A DNA stretch of 64,000 nt. Source: Comamonas sp. BIGb0152 (GTDB taxonomy: Bacteria > Pseudomonadota > Gammaproteobacteria > Burkholderiales > Burkholderiaceae_C). The stretch lies in contig NZ_JANUDY010000009.1 in NCBI RefSeq assembly GCF_024809975.1, positions 186,001-250,000 of the forward strand, in the 5' to 3' direction. A model generated the notes under the pieces. The model worked only from the letters and a program-made list of their open reading frames with translations. It was not told where the DNA came from and made no database searches. The translations under genes were made by a program, and so were the position numbers. Shown in pieces: positions 9,588-18,148 of this stretch; the first letter of the stretch is position 1; every line of letters begins with the position of its first letter.

Positions 9588-9615
9588 TTGTTGTTCCTGA
9601 TAGTTCACATAGTAT
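9588..9615 (+). promoter_or_regulatory. Possible promoter for the aldehyde dehydrogenase gene
   Basis: TTGTTG (9588-9593) and TAGTAT (9610-9615) are 16 nt apart inside an A+T-rich island (about 9550-9625) in the otherwise GC-rich lysR-dehydrogenase gap. The match is modest, and the LysR binding sites were not resolved. Confidence 0.3.
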
Positions 9616-9794
9616 TTTTAAGTTTGCCGCTTTGGCGCGGTGCTGCCGTGTCATGAAGGGGGTGTACAAATGCCTGTACATGCCCCTTGATGCGCAGAGA
9701 GTTTGGGGCTCCGCTGGAGCCGCCCCCTCATGGTCCGGGCCCGGGCGACGGGCTGGACAGTTTCTGTTGTGCTAGTGACTAGGAAAGACGAGCG

Positions 9795-11327
9795 ATGACG
9801 CAATCCACCAACCGTTTGAACGATATTTTGAAGGCGCTTGCGCTCGACCTGAAGCCTCTCGCAGGCCAGGACATCACCAGCCGCTCGCCTGCCGACGGTG
9901 CCACCTTGGCCGTACTCAAGGCCCACAGCGCGCAGCAGGCGCAAGACGCCATTGCCGCCGCCCACCAGGCTTACCTGCAGTGGCGCACCGTGCCCGCGCC
10001 AGTGCGTGGTGAGCTGGTGCGCCGCCTGGGGCAAACCTTGCGCCAGCACAAGGCCGCACTGGGCGCGCTGGTCTCGCTGGAGGCTGGCAAGATTACGTCG
10101 GAAGGCCTGGGCGAAGTCCAGGAGATGATCGACATCTGCGACTTTGCCGTCGGTCTGTCGCGCCAGCTCCATGGTCTGACGATTGCCAGCGAGCGCCCCG
10201 GCCACCGCATGATGGAAACCTGGCACCCGATGGGTGTCGTGGGCATCATCTCGGCCTTCAACTTCCCGGTAGCGGTGTGGTGCTGGAACAGTGCGCTGGC
10301 CCTGGTCTGCGGCGATGCCGTGGTGTGGAAGCCCTCCGAGAAAACGCCGCTGACGGCCGTGGCCTGCCAGCACCTGCTGGAGCAAACCATTGCCGCCTTC
10401 AACCAAGAGCAGCCTGGTGCCGTGCCCGAAGGCCTGGCGCAGCTGCTGATTGGTGCCCGCGAAGTGGGCGAAGTGCTGGTGGACAGCCCCCTGGTTCCGG
10501 TGGTGAGCGCCACCGGTTCGACCCGCATGGGCCGCCAGGTGGGGGTGAAGGTGGCCGAGCGTTTTGGCCGCTCCATCTTGGAGCTGGGTGGCAACAACGC
10601 GATGATCGTTACGCCATCGGCGGACCTGGAACTGGCCGCCCGCGCCATCACCTTTGCCGCCGTGGGTACCGCCGGCCAGCGCTGCACCACTCTGCGCCGC
10701 TTGATCGTGCACAAATCGGTGGCCGAGCAGCTGGTGGCGCGCCTGGAAAAGATCTACGGCAGTGTCACCGTGGGTGACCCGCTGACCGATGGCACCTTGG
10801 TGGGCCCGCTGATCGACAAGGCCTCGTTCGACGGCATGCAGGCCGCACTGGCCCAGGCCAAGCAAGAGGGCGGCACCGTCATCGGCGGCCAGCGCGAACG
10901 CGAAGACCTGGGCCAGGACGCTTACTATGTGCGCCCAGCTTTGGTGAAGATGCCTGCCCAGACCAAGGTGATGGAGCACGAAACCTTTGCTCCTATCTTG
11001 TACATCGTCACCTACGAAGGCAGTGCTGAAGACGCGATCGCGGTGCAGAACGCCGTGCCCCAGGGCCTGTCGTCCGCTATCTTCACCAGCGACCTGCGTG
11101 ACGCCGAGCGCTTTATGTCGCCCGCCGGCAGCGACTGTGGGATTGCCAACGTCAACATCGGTACCTCGGGTGCCGAAATCGGTGGTGCTTTTGGTGGCGA
11201 GAAGGAAACCGGCGGTGGCCGCGAATCCGGCTCGGACGCCTGGAAGGGCTATATGCGCCGTGCCACCAACACCATCAACTACAGTGGCGCGCTGCCACTG
11301 GCGCAAGGCGTGCGCTTTGACGTGTGA
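9795..11327 (+). CDS. amaB: ALDH7-family semialdehyde dehydrogenase (AmaB/antiquitin type)
   Basis: NAD(P)+-dependent oxidation of a semialdehyde; the family acts on alpha-aminoadipic semialdehyde (piperideine-6-carboxylate) in lysine and pipecolate breakdown. The 510-aa sequence follows human antiquitin closely in key blocks: SLEAGKITSEGLGEVQEM, SERPGH, FNFPVAVWCWNSALAL, general-base Glu263 in LELGGNN, nucleophile Cys297 in GTAGQRCTT, and the C-terminal GGGRESGSDAWK. AGGAAA lies upstream of the ATG. No other lysine-catabolic gene is nearby, so the exact substrate is inferred. A divergent LysR gene and a downstream ThDP enzyme are the context. Confidence 0.9.
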   Translation: MTQSTNRLNDILKALALDLKPLAGQDITSRSPADGATLAVLKAHSAQQAQDAIAAAHQAYLQWRTVPAPVRGELVRRLGQTLRQHKAALGALVSLEAGKITSEGLGEVQEMIDICDFAVGLSRQLHGLTIASERPGHRMMETWHPMGVVGIISAFNFPVAVWCWNSALALVCGDAVVWKPSEKTPLTAVACQHLLEQTIAAFNQEQPGAVPEGLAQLLIGAREVGEVLVDSPLVPVVSATGSTRMGRQVGVKVAERFGRSILELGGNNAMIVTPSADLELAARAITFAAVGTAGQRCTTLRRLIVHKSVAEQLVARLEKIYGSVTVGDPLTDGTLVGPLIDKASFDGMQAALAQAKQEGGTVIGGQREREDLGQDAYYVRPALVKMPAQTKVMEHETFAPILYIVTYEGSAEDAIAVQNAVPQGLSSAIFTSDLRDAERFMSPAGSDCGIANVNIGTSGAEIGGAFGGEKETGGGRESGSDAWKGYMRRATNTINYSGALPLAQGVRFDV

Positions 11328-11517
11328 TGACCGGGCACCCGCAGCTGGGTGCCGTGGGCCTGTCGCCCGCTGCCCAGCCTTGCAGTGCCCCCAACCGGGG
11401 CGGCCGCTGCGCCGCCTGGTGTGTGCTGCCAGCGCAAGCCACTGATATGCCTGTGCTCTGCGCGGCCGCCTACCCAGACAGGGGCTCTGCGCTCCTGTCT
11501 GCAACCTCACCAGCATC

Positions 11518-11560
11518 CACCAAGGGCTGGCCTGCGATCGCTGCAGGCCAGCCCTTGGTG
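11518..11560. repeat. 18-bp perfect inverted repeat in the 362-nt dehydrogenase-ThDP enzyme gap
   Basis: CACCAAGGGCTGGCCTGC (11518-11535) is exactly complementary to 11543-11560, with loop GATCGCT. A T6 run follows only 16 nt later (11577-11582), so it is not a canonical terminator but could attenuate read-through. The rest of 11328-11689 shows no convincing gene; an in-frame stretch over it lacks coding character. An AAGGAG precedes the next start. Confidence 0.7.
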
Positions 11561-11689
11561 CATGTGATGCTGCAGATTTTTTCTGCGCTGCGCAGCCGTT
11601 TGCTGTGCTGGCGCAATGCGCAGCCAGGTCAGATGGGGCCCAATCCCCCACTTTTGGCGCATTGATGACAAATACAAAGGAGACAAGAC

Positions 11690-13381
11690 ATGGCAGATAA
11701 GCAACAAGCACGTACCGGAGGCCAGCTGGTGGTGGACCAGCTGCTGATCCACGGCGTGCAGCAGATTTTTACCGTGCCCGGCGAGAGCTTTTTGGCGGTG
11801 CTCGATGCGCTGTATGACGCGCCCATCGAAACGACCATTTGCCGCCAGGAGGGCGGTGCGGCCATGATGGCCGAAGCCCAGGGCAAGCTCAGCGGCCAGC
11901 CCGGCATCTGCATGGTCACGCGCGGCCCCGGTGCCACCAATGCCTCAGCCGGCCTGCACATCGCCATGCAGGACTCGACGCCGATGATTTTGTTTGTCGG
12001 CCAGATCGAGCGCTCGGCACGCGGCCGCGAGGCTTTCCAGGAGCTGGACTACCGGGCCGTGTTTGGCAGCATGGTGAAGTGGGCGACCGAGATTGATGAT
12101 GCGGCGCGCATTCCCGAGACCATTGCCCGCGCCTTTGCGGTGGCCACCAGCGGCCGTCCCGGCCCGGTGGTGATTGCGCTGCCAGAAGACATGCTCCGCG
12201 ATGCTGTGACCGTGCCCGATGCCCGCCGCTACCAGCCTGCGCCCGCCCACGCGGCCGATGCCGATGTGGCCGCCGTCGTGGCTCAGCTGGCCGCCGCGCA
12301 GAACCCCATCATCATTGCCGGTGGCTCGCGCTGGAATGCGCAGGCCCATGCGGATATCGCCGCCTTTGCCGCCGCCCATGCGGTGCCGGTGGCCTGCTCC
12401 TTCCGCCGCCAGATGGTGTTCCCCGCCCACCATGCCAACTACGCGGGCGATGTGGGTCTGGGGGTGAATCCCAAGCTGATCGCCCGCATCAAGCAGGCTG
12501 ATCTGGTGGTGCTGCTGGGCGGCCGCATGTCCGAGGTGCCATCGCAGGGCTACAGCCTGCTGGGCATTCCGGCCAGCAGCGGCCAGCGGCTCATCCATGT
12601 CCATCCCGACCCCGATGAGCTGGGCCGGGTCTACCAGGCGGACCTGGCGATGGTGGCTGCACCCGATTCCTTCTGCGCCGCGCTGGCACGCCTACCCGCC
12701 GCAGCGCCCCGCCCCGAGCGCCAGGCGCTGGTGCAGCAGGCCCATGCCGACTACCTGGCCTGGAGCGACCCCGCACCCATCCAAGTGCCCGGCGCGCTGC
12801 AGATGGGCCAGCTGATGGCGCATGTGCGCGAGGTGCTGCCGGCAGACACGGTCTGGTGCAATGGCGCGGGCAACTTTGCCACCTGGGTGCACCGCTTCTG
12901 GCCTTTTACCCACTACGGCAGCCAGCTGGCCCCCACCAGCGGCAGCATGGGCTATGGCCTGCCGGCAGCAGTGGGCGCCAAACGCTGGGACAAGCAGCGC
13001 ACGGTGGTTTGTATTGCGGGCGATGGGGACTTTCTGATGCATGGCCAGGAGTTTGCGACTGCCGTGCAGTACCAGCTGCCCCTCATCGTGCTGCTGATCG
13101 ACAACGGCATGTACGGCACCATCCGCATGCACCAAGAGCGCGACTACCCCAACCGGGTCAGCGCCACCGAGCTGCGCAACCCCGACTTTGTCGCCTACGC
13201 CAAAGCCTTTGGCGGCAATGCTGCGCTCGTCGAGAAGACCGAAGATTTTGCCCCCGCGCTGGCAGCCATGCGCAGCTGGGCTGAGCAGCACCAGCTGCCG
13301 GTGATCCTGCACTGCAAGCTGGATCAGCAGGCGATTACCCCGGCGCGCAGCCTGGACCAGATCCGAGGCACCGGCGTTTAA
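11690..13381 (+). CDS. Thiamine diphosphate-dependent enzyme, acetolactate-synthase-like
   Basis: A 563-aa member of the POX/ALS/benzoylformate decarboxylase superfamily. The N-terminal Pyr domain has the cofactor-activating Glu54 (CRQEGGAA) and GICMVTRGPGATNAS. A central domain follows, then the PP domain with the ThDP/Mg motif GDGDFLMHGQEF ending DNGMYG. Whether it makes acetolactate is unclear: a small regulatory subunit gene is absent and the sequence is not the biosynthetic IlvB type. Its place after the LysR-regulated dehydrogenase suggests a catabolic carboligase or 2-keto acid decarboxylase. AAGGAG precedes the ATG. Confidence 0.85.
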   Translation: MADKQQARTGGQLVVDQLLIHGVQQIFTVPGESFLAVLDALYDAPIETTICRQEGGAAMMAEAQGKLSGQPGICMVTRGPGATNASAGLHIAMQDSTPMILFVGQIERSARGREAFQELDYRAVFGSMVKWATEIDDAARIPETIARAFAVATSGRPGPVVIALPEDMLRDAVTVPDARRYQPAPAHAADADVAAVVAQLAAAQNPIIIAGGSRWNAQAHADIAAFAAAHAVPVACSFRRQMVFPAHHANYAGDVGLGVNPKLIARIKQADLVVLLGGRMSEVPSQGYSLLGIPASSGQRLIHVHPDPDELGRVYQADLAMVAAPDSFCAALARLPAAAPRPERQALVQQAHADYLAWSDPAPIQVPGALQMGQLMAHVREVLPADTVWCNGAGNFATWVHRFWPFTHYGSQLAPTSGSMGYGLPAAVGAKRWDKQRTVVCIAGDGDFLMHGQEFATAVQYQLPLIVLLIDNGMYGTIRMHQERDYPNRVSATELRNPDFVAYAKAFGGNAALVEKTEDFAPALAAMRSWAEQHQLPVILHCKLDQQAITPARSLDQIRGTGV

Positions 13382-13413
13382 GCCCTCAGCGGTCCGATAG
13401 CGGCAGCGCAAAA

Positions 13414-13444
13414 AAAAGGCACCGAGCAAAACCCGGTGCCTTTT
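13414..13444. terminator. Bidirectional terminator between ThDP enzyme and phoH
   Basis: AAAAGGCACCG and CGGTGCCTTTT arms with a 9-nt loop give a T tail on both strands between the two convergent genes. Confidence 0.88.
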
Positions 13445-13496
13445 GTGCTTGTGCGCTGGCGGAGGCTGTGAAGCCCCCGCTGCGGCCTAGCGCGGT

Positions 13497-15269
13497 TTAC
13501 AGTACATCGCTGGCAAAGTCGGCCAGGCGCGAGCGCTCGCCGCGTGCCAAGGTGATGTGGCCGCTGTGTGGCCAGCCCTTGAAGCGGTCCACCACATAGG
13601 TCAGGCCCGAGGAGCCTTCGGTCAAGTAGGGCGTATCGATCTGGGCCAGGTTACCCATGCAGATGATCTTGGTGCCCGGGCCGGCGCGGGTGATCAAGGT
13701 CTTCATCTGCTTGGGCGTCAGGTTTTGCGCCTCGTCGATGATCACGTACTTGTTCAAGAAGGTGCGGCCACGCATGAAGTTCATGCTCTTGATCTTGATG
13801 CGGCTGCGGATCAGGTCATTGGTGGCAGAGCGCCCCCATTCACCCGGGTTGCCGCCGTCGCCCTTGGCCAGGAATTCCAGGTTGTCGTCCAGCGCGCCCA
13901 TCCAGGGGCCCATCTTCTCTTCTTCGGTGCCGGGCAGAAAGCCGATGTCCTCGCCCACGCTGACCGTCGCGCGGGTCATGATGATCTCGGTGTAGCGGCG
14001 CTCGTCGAGCACCTGGTTCAGGCCAGCGGCCAGGGCCATCAAGGTCTTGCCGGTACCTGCGGTGCCGGCCAAGGTGACAAAGTCCACATCCGGGTCCATC
14101 AGCAGGTTCATCGCGAAGTTCTGCTCGCGGTTGCGCGTGGTCACGCCCCACACATTGTTCTTCTGGTGGCCGTAGTCCTTGAGGGTCTCCAGCACCGCCG
14201 TCTTGTCGCGGATCTCGATCACGCGGGCAAACAGGCTGTTCTCGCCCGGTGCCTCGTAGTAGACGAACTGGTTGATGTGCAGTTGCTGGGTGATGGCACC
14301 ACTGATGCGGTAGCAGGTGGAGGCGCCCGACTGCCAGCTCTCGACCTTCTTGCCGACCTTGGCCCAGAAATCCAGCGGCAGCTGCAGCATGCCGGTGTAG
14401 AGCAGGTCGCCGTCTTCCAAGGTCTTGTCGTTCTGGTAGTCCTCGGCTTCCAGGCCCAGCGCACGCGCCTTGACGCGCATGTTGATGTCCTTGGACACCA
14501 GCACCACGGGGCGATCGGGATGGCGCTGGCGCAGGGCCTCGACCACCCCCAGAATCTGGTTGTCGGCCTTGCCCTGGGGCAGGCTCGCGGGCAGCTGGTA
14601 GTTCAGCGGCTCGGTCTGGAAGAACAGGCAGCCGCTGGCGCCTTTTTGGCCGGTGGCATCCAGGCGAATGCCCTGGGCCAGATGGGCCTCTTGGCTGGCG
14701 ACCAGCGCATCAAGCGTGCGGCTGGCCTGGCGGCCATTGCGGGCCACTTCGGTCATGCCCTTCTTGTGGCCATCGAGCTCTTCGAGCACGATCATCGGCA
14801 GGTAGATGTCGTGCTCTTCAAAGCGGAACAGGCTGCTGGGGTCATGCAGCAGCACATTGGTATCCAGCACAAACAGCTTGGCTTTGCCGCTGCGTGGCTT
14901 GGTGGCCTTGGCAGGCTTGCTGTCGGTGATGGAGATGACATCGGCTACAGCAGGGCTGCGCGCAGGCGGGGCGGGCTGTACCGGAGCCGTCTGTGGTTTG
15001 GCGCTGGCGGCGACTGGGGCGACAGCAGCAACGGGGGCAGCGGCCCTTTTGCTGCGAGCGGCCTTGGGTGCTGGCGCCGCTGCTTGCGCACGGCGTTGCA
15101 CCGCAGGGGCGGCTACCGGCGATGCCATGTCGATGTCCAGGAGGTCGTTATCAAGCGGTTCATCGCGCGCAGTGCCCGCAGATGCACGGGATTTGGCGCT
15201 GGTCTTGGCGGAAAAGTCGCCAGTCGAAAGCTGGCTGCCACGGCGGGTAGGTGCGGGAGGCAAGGGCAT
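13497..15269 (-). CDS. phoH: PIN-PhoH fusion protein (PhoH2 type)
   Basis: A 590-aa protein. The first ~130 residues are an Ala/Pro-rich, low-complexity extension. A PIN-like nuclease domain follows (LFVLDTNVLLHDPSSLFRFE, then LEELDGHKKG), and the C-terminal PhoH P-loop domain has GTAGTGKTLMALAAG (K408) and Walker B YVIIDEAQNLTP. PhoH2 proteins studied elsewhere act as ATP-driven RNA-unwinding ribonucleases; that activity is inferred here. The extension makes the true start less certain, since later codons could also serve. A terminator lies upstream, so it is probably transcribed alone. Confidence 0.92.
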   Translation of the reverse strand: MPLPPAPTRRGSQLSTGDFSAKTSAKSRASAGTARDEPLDNDLLDIDMASPVAAPAVQRRAQAAAPAPKAARSKRAAAPVAAVAPVAASAKPQTAPVQPAPPARSPAVADVISITDSKPAKATKPRSGKAKLFVLDTNVLLHDPSSLFRFEEHDIYLPMIVLEELDGHKKGMTEVARNGRQASRTLDALVASQEAHLAQGIRLDATGQKGASGCLFFQTEPLNYQLPASLPQGKADNQILGVVEALRQRHPDRPVVLVSKDINMRVKARALGLEAEDYQNDKTLEDGDLLYTGMLQLPLDFWAKVGKKVESWQSGASTCYRISGAITQQLHINQFVYYEAPGENSLFARVIEIRDKTAVLETLKDYGHQKNNVWGVTTRNREQNFAMNLLMDPDVDFVTLAGTAGTGKTLMALAAGLNQVLDERRYTEIIMTRATVSVGEDIGFLPGTEEEKMGPWMGALDDNLEFLAKGDGGNPGEWGRSATNDLIRSRIKIKSMNFMRGRTFLNKYVIIDEAQNLTPKQMKTLITRAGPGTKIICMGNLAQIDTPYLTEGSSGLTYVVDRFKGWPHSGHITLARGERSRLADFASDVL

Positions 15270-15340
15270 GGAGCTCGGGGCCTTTATCTAAACACTCGCC
15301 AAGTGGGCGAACTCACTCTGGATGTGCGCCAGCACCATGC

Positions 15341-15375
15341 AAAAAAGGCTATCTCGCAAGCAAGACAGCCTTTTT
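15341..15375. terminator. Hairpin terminator downstream of bcp
   Basis: AAAAAAGGCT and AGCC/TTTTT arms, with an interrupted inner stem around TCT/AGA, give T runs in both directions. Read leftward it lies about 180 nt after bcp and 70 nt before phoH. The 15376-15552 stretch holds no recognisable gene. Confidence 0.7.
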
Positions 15376-15552
15376 GGGTGGGGGATGGCGGAACAATCCA
15401 GACTCAAATGCATGGGCCCATTATGCACACTCTCAGCGGCGCGAAACCGGCAATCGCCGTCACAGAGCGCAGTGACGGTGCGCCAAGGCGCAAACGGCAA
15501 CGGCGCGCATCCGCAGACAGCGCGCCGCCACCAAGCTACCGCCAGTTCGAGA

Positions 15553-16041
15553 TCAGGCAGCCTTCTTCTGAGCTGCCTTCATCGACTTGACAGCCTTGAG
15601 CACTTCTTCCACATGGCCCAGCACCTTCAGGCCGCGCCATTCCTGGACCAGCATGCCATCGGGGCCGACCAGGAAGGTCGAGCGCTCGATGCCCTTGACC
15701 TTCTTGCCGTACATGATCTTGTTCTTGACCACGCCGAACATGTGGCAGAGTTTTTCTTCGGTGTCAGCGATCAGCTCGAACGGGAGTTCCAGCTTTTCCT
15801 TGAAGTCATCGTGCGACTTCATGTTGTCGCGCGACACGCCGAAGACGGCTGCACCGGCCTTGACGAAATCCGCGTATTTATCGCGGAATTGCATGGCTTC
15901 GGTGGTACAACCGGGGGTGTTATCCTTGGGGTAGAAGTACAGCACCAGAATTTGCCCCTGATGCGACGTGTTGGAAACCTTGAGGCCTCCCGTCGCTTGT
16001 GCATCAAATTCTGGCAAGGGTTTGTTGACAACAACAGCCAT
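15553..16041 (-). CDS. bcp: Thioredoxin-dependent thiol peroxidase Bcp (atypical peroxiredoxin)
   Basis: Reduces hydrogen peroxide and organic hydroperoxides in the cytoplasm. The peroxidatic Cys45 sits in YPKDNTPGCTTEAM. The resolving cysteine found five residues later in E. coli Bcp (PGCTxxxC) is Met here, and the only other cysteine is near residue 97 (EEKLCHMF), so recycling must differ. Otherwise the 162-aa length and the fold blocks (STFLVGPDGMLVQEWR) are normal. A short dyad lies in the upstream region. Confidence 0.94.
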   Translation of the reverse strand: MAVVVNKPLPEFDAQATGGLKVSNTSHQGQILVLYFYPKDNTPGCTTEAMQFRDKYADFVKAGAAVFGVSRDNMKSHDDFKEKLELPFELIADTEEKLCHMFGVVKNKIMYGKKVKGIERSTFLVGPDGMLVQEWRGLKVLGHVEEVLKAVKSMKAAQKKAA

Positions 16042-16154
16042 AGCTCTCTATTTTCTCCGGAGTAATCGCAAAAAGGCCGCAGGAATCAAAGTATTCATCT
16101 AGTTGTTATTCAGGCCCGCGGCCGCAAGCGACTATTTTAACCCGAATCGAAATA

Positions 16155-16176
16155 TTTATCGAGCCCCTTCGATAAA
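16155..16176. promoter_or_regulatory. Dyad TTTATCGA-N6-TCGATAAA upstream of bcp
   Basis: A perfect 8+8 inverted repeat in an A+T-rich segment 115-135 nt before the bcp start, with two further ATCGA copies nearby (about 16145 and 16183). It could be an operator for a peroxide or redox regulator. It does not match the OxyR consensus. Confidence 0.4.
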
Positions 16177-16195
16177 CACAGGCTATCGAATGTGG

Positions 16196-16576
16196 TTATA
16201 GCCCCTCAGGTTCCACTAACGCAGCAAGTAACACTTTGCGTCCTTCCCCCGCCAAGACGTTGTAGGTACGGCATGCAGCAGGCGTGTCCATGGTCTCGAA
16301 ACCAATGCGCTTGGCGATCAAGGGGGCCAGCCAGGCGGGCGAAGGAAAACGTAACCGATTGCCACTGCCGAAAATTATCGTTTCCACCTCAGCCTCCGCT
16401 AATTGGGCAAAATGGGCAGGGCCCAGGTCTTCGAAACGGGCACAGTCCCAAGCCTGGAGGCTGCCATTGGAGCGCACCACCAGGCTGTGGGTGTAGCGCT
16501 GCTGGTCTACCGCCAACCAACCGGGGCCATAGCCTGTGATGGTCAGGGTGTCGGATTTATCGGGCTGGAACTTCAT
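16196..16576 (-). CDS. Mth938-like domain protein (DUF498 family)
   Basis: A 126-aa single-domain protein of the Mth938/NDUFAF3-like fold. It shows the typical ITGYGPGWLAVDQQRYTHSL start, the VETIIFGSGNRLRFP core and GFETMDTPAACRTYNVLAGEG. The mitochondrial relative is a complex I assembly factor; the bacterial role is unknown. It is divergent from the aminotransferase gene and follows the bcp upstream region. Members are common as single genes in beta-proteobacteria. Confidence 0.85.
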   Translation of the reverse strand: MKFQPDKSDTLTITGYGPGWLAVDQQRYTHSLVVRSNGSLQAWDCARFEDLGPAHFAQLAEAEVETIIFGSGNRLRFPSPAWLAPLIAKRIGFETMDTPAACRTYNVLAGEGRKVLLAALVEPEGL

Positions 16577-16773
16577 GACGGGGAGCTTTCGGCAAACGGG
16601 ACAAGGACACAGGATGGCCCGGTGCGGTAGACGCAGGGAGCCACTACAGGGCGATCAACGCAAGGATCTGTGGTCAAATTATAGTTTTCACCTAGTTGGA
16701 TTGTGGGTTCGAGGTGTTGGCATGGGTGCCTGCCGGCTGCAATCCCTTGTTTTCAGAGGTAGTGGGTTCTGTC

Positions 16774-18069
16774 ATGAAGACGATTCAAAAATCCGCCAAG
16801 CTGGCCAATGTGTGTTACGACATTCGAGGGCCGATCATGGATGCGGCGAAGCGGATGGAGGACGAAGGACAGAAGATCACCAAGCTCAACATCGGCAACC
16901 TGGCGGTGTTCGGCTTTGATGCCCCTGAAGAGGTGCAGCTGGACATGATCCGCAATCTGCCCAACTCGGCAGGCTACTCCGACAGCAAGGGTATTTTTGC
17001 GGCGCGCAAGGCGGTGATGCATGAAACCCAGCGCCTGGGCGTCAAGGGCGTGGGCCTCGATGACATCTACCTGGGCAATGGCGCATCTGAGCTGATCAGC
17101 TTGGCCACCAATGCGCTGCTGGACACCGGCGACGAAATGCTGCTGCCCGCACCCGATTACCCGCTGTGGACGGCGGCGACCAGCCTGTCGGGCGGCACGC
17201 CGGTGCACTACCTCTGTGACGAGGAAAACGGCTGGATGCCCAACCTGGCTGACATCCGCGCCAAGATCACGCCCCGCACCAAGGGCATCGTGGTGATCAA
17301 CCCCAACAACCCCACGGGCGCCTTGTACTCGGATGCGCTGCTGCGCGAGATGGTGCAGATCGCCCGCGAGCATGGCCTGGTCATCTTTGCCGATGAAGTC
17401 TATGACAAGGTGCTGTATGACGATGCCAAGCACACGCCCCTGGCGGCGCTGTCGCAGGATGTGTTGACCATCACCTTCAACTCCCTGTCCAAGGCCTACC
17501 GCAGCTGCGGTTACCGTGCGGGCTGGATGGTGATCTCTGGTGACAAGAGCGGTGCGAGCGACTATATCGAGGGCTTGAACATGCTCTCGAACATGCGCTT
17601 GTGCGCCAATGTGCCTGGCCAGTGGGCCGTGCAAACCGCCTTGGGCGGGCATCAGAGCATCGACGAGCTGGTGCAAGAGGGTGGCCGTCTGCGCAGACAG
17701 CGCGACCTGGCCTGGGAGCTGATCAATGCCATTCCCGGCGTCAGCTGCGTCAAGCCTCAAGGCGCGCTGTACATGTTCCCCAAACTCGATCCTGCGGTCT
17801 ACCCGATCGCGGACGACCAGGAGTTCTTCCTGCAGGTGCTCAAGGAGACCCGCGTCATGCTGGTCCAGGGCACCGGCTTCAACTGGCCCCGGCCTGACCA
17901 CTTCCGCATCGTGTTCCTGCCCCATGAGGCGGACCTGCGCGAAGCGATCAACCGCCTGGCCGCTTTCCTGGCCAGGTACCGCCTTCGCCACGGCACTGAC
18001 CAGCTTGCACAGGCCCACAAGGTCGATATCAAGCTGGTCAAGGGCAAGGCAGAAAAATCTGCTGCCTGA
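16774..18069 (+). CDS. alaA: Pyridoxal phosphate aminotransferase, AlaA type
   Basis: Probably makes alanine from pyruvate and glutamate. It is a fold-type I aminotransferase of 431 aa with substrate segment DIRGPIMDAAKRMEDEG, the NPNNPTGA motif, FADEVYDKVLYD, and the PLP lysine K240 in NSLSKAYRSCGYRAGWM. The start MKTIQKSAKLANVCYDIRGP agrees with AlaA homologues; in-frame codons upstream do not. The C-terminus has about 25 extra basic residues compared with E. coli AlaA. It lies 79 nt before homoserine dehydrogenase, so the two are probably co-transcribed. Confidence 0.93.
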   Translation: MKTIQKSAKLANVCYDIRGPIMDAAKRMEDEGQKITKLNIGNLAVFGFDAPEEVQLDMIRNLPNSAGYSDSKGIFAARKAVMHETQRLGVKGVGLDDIYLGNGASELISLATNALLDTGDEMLLPAPDYPLWTAATSLSGGTPVHYLCDEENGWMPNLADIRAKITPRTKGIVVINPNNPTGALYSDALLREMVQIAREHGLVIFADEVYDKVLYDDAKHTPLAALSQDVLTITFNSLSKAYRSCGYRAGWMVISGDKSGASDYIEGLNMLSNMRLCANVPGQWAVQTALGGHQSIDELVQEGGRLRRQRDLAWELINAIPGVSCVKPQGALYMFPKLDPAVYPIADDQEFFLQVLKETRVMLVQGTGFNWPRPDHFRIVFLPHEADLREAINRLAAFLARYRLRHGTDQLAQAHKVDIKLVKGKAEKSAA

Positions 18070-18097
18070 GTCGGCACTTTTCCGATCTGACAACGAC

Positions 18098-18117
18098 AGG
18101 CGTCCGGCTGGACGCCT
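18098..18117 (+). repeat. Hairpin in the alaA-hom gap
   Basis: AGGCGTCC-GGCT-GGACGCCT forms an 8-bp perfect stem. The following TGTTAGTTATT is only loosely T-rich, so it may be a weak terminator or an mRNA-stabilising hairpin between the two genes. Confidence 0.45.
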
Positions 18118-18148
18118 TGTTAGTTATTAAACGTACACAAGAGAATTT

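Noticed and set aside
11324-11665. A 113-codon plus-strand frame in the gap after the ALDH7 gene
   Set aside because: It runs straight through the 18-bp inverted repeat, has no ribosome-binding site and gives a product without domain character.
9651-11711. A 686-codon minus-strand frame opposite the ALDH7 gene
   Set aside because: Mirror of the real dehydrogenase; the translation is rich in Arg, His and Gly and shows no family motif.
13557-15590. A 677-codon plus-strand frame opposite phoH
   Set aside because: The PIN and PhoH motifs on the minus strand are unmistakable; the frame is a by-product of codon bias.
16690-16730. TGGGTTCGAGGTG resembling a tRNA T-arm
   Set aside because: No acceptor stem, D-arm or anticodon arm can be built around it.
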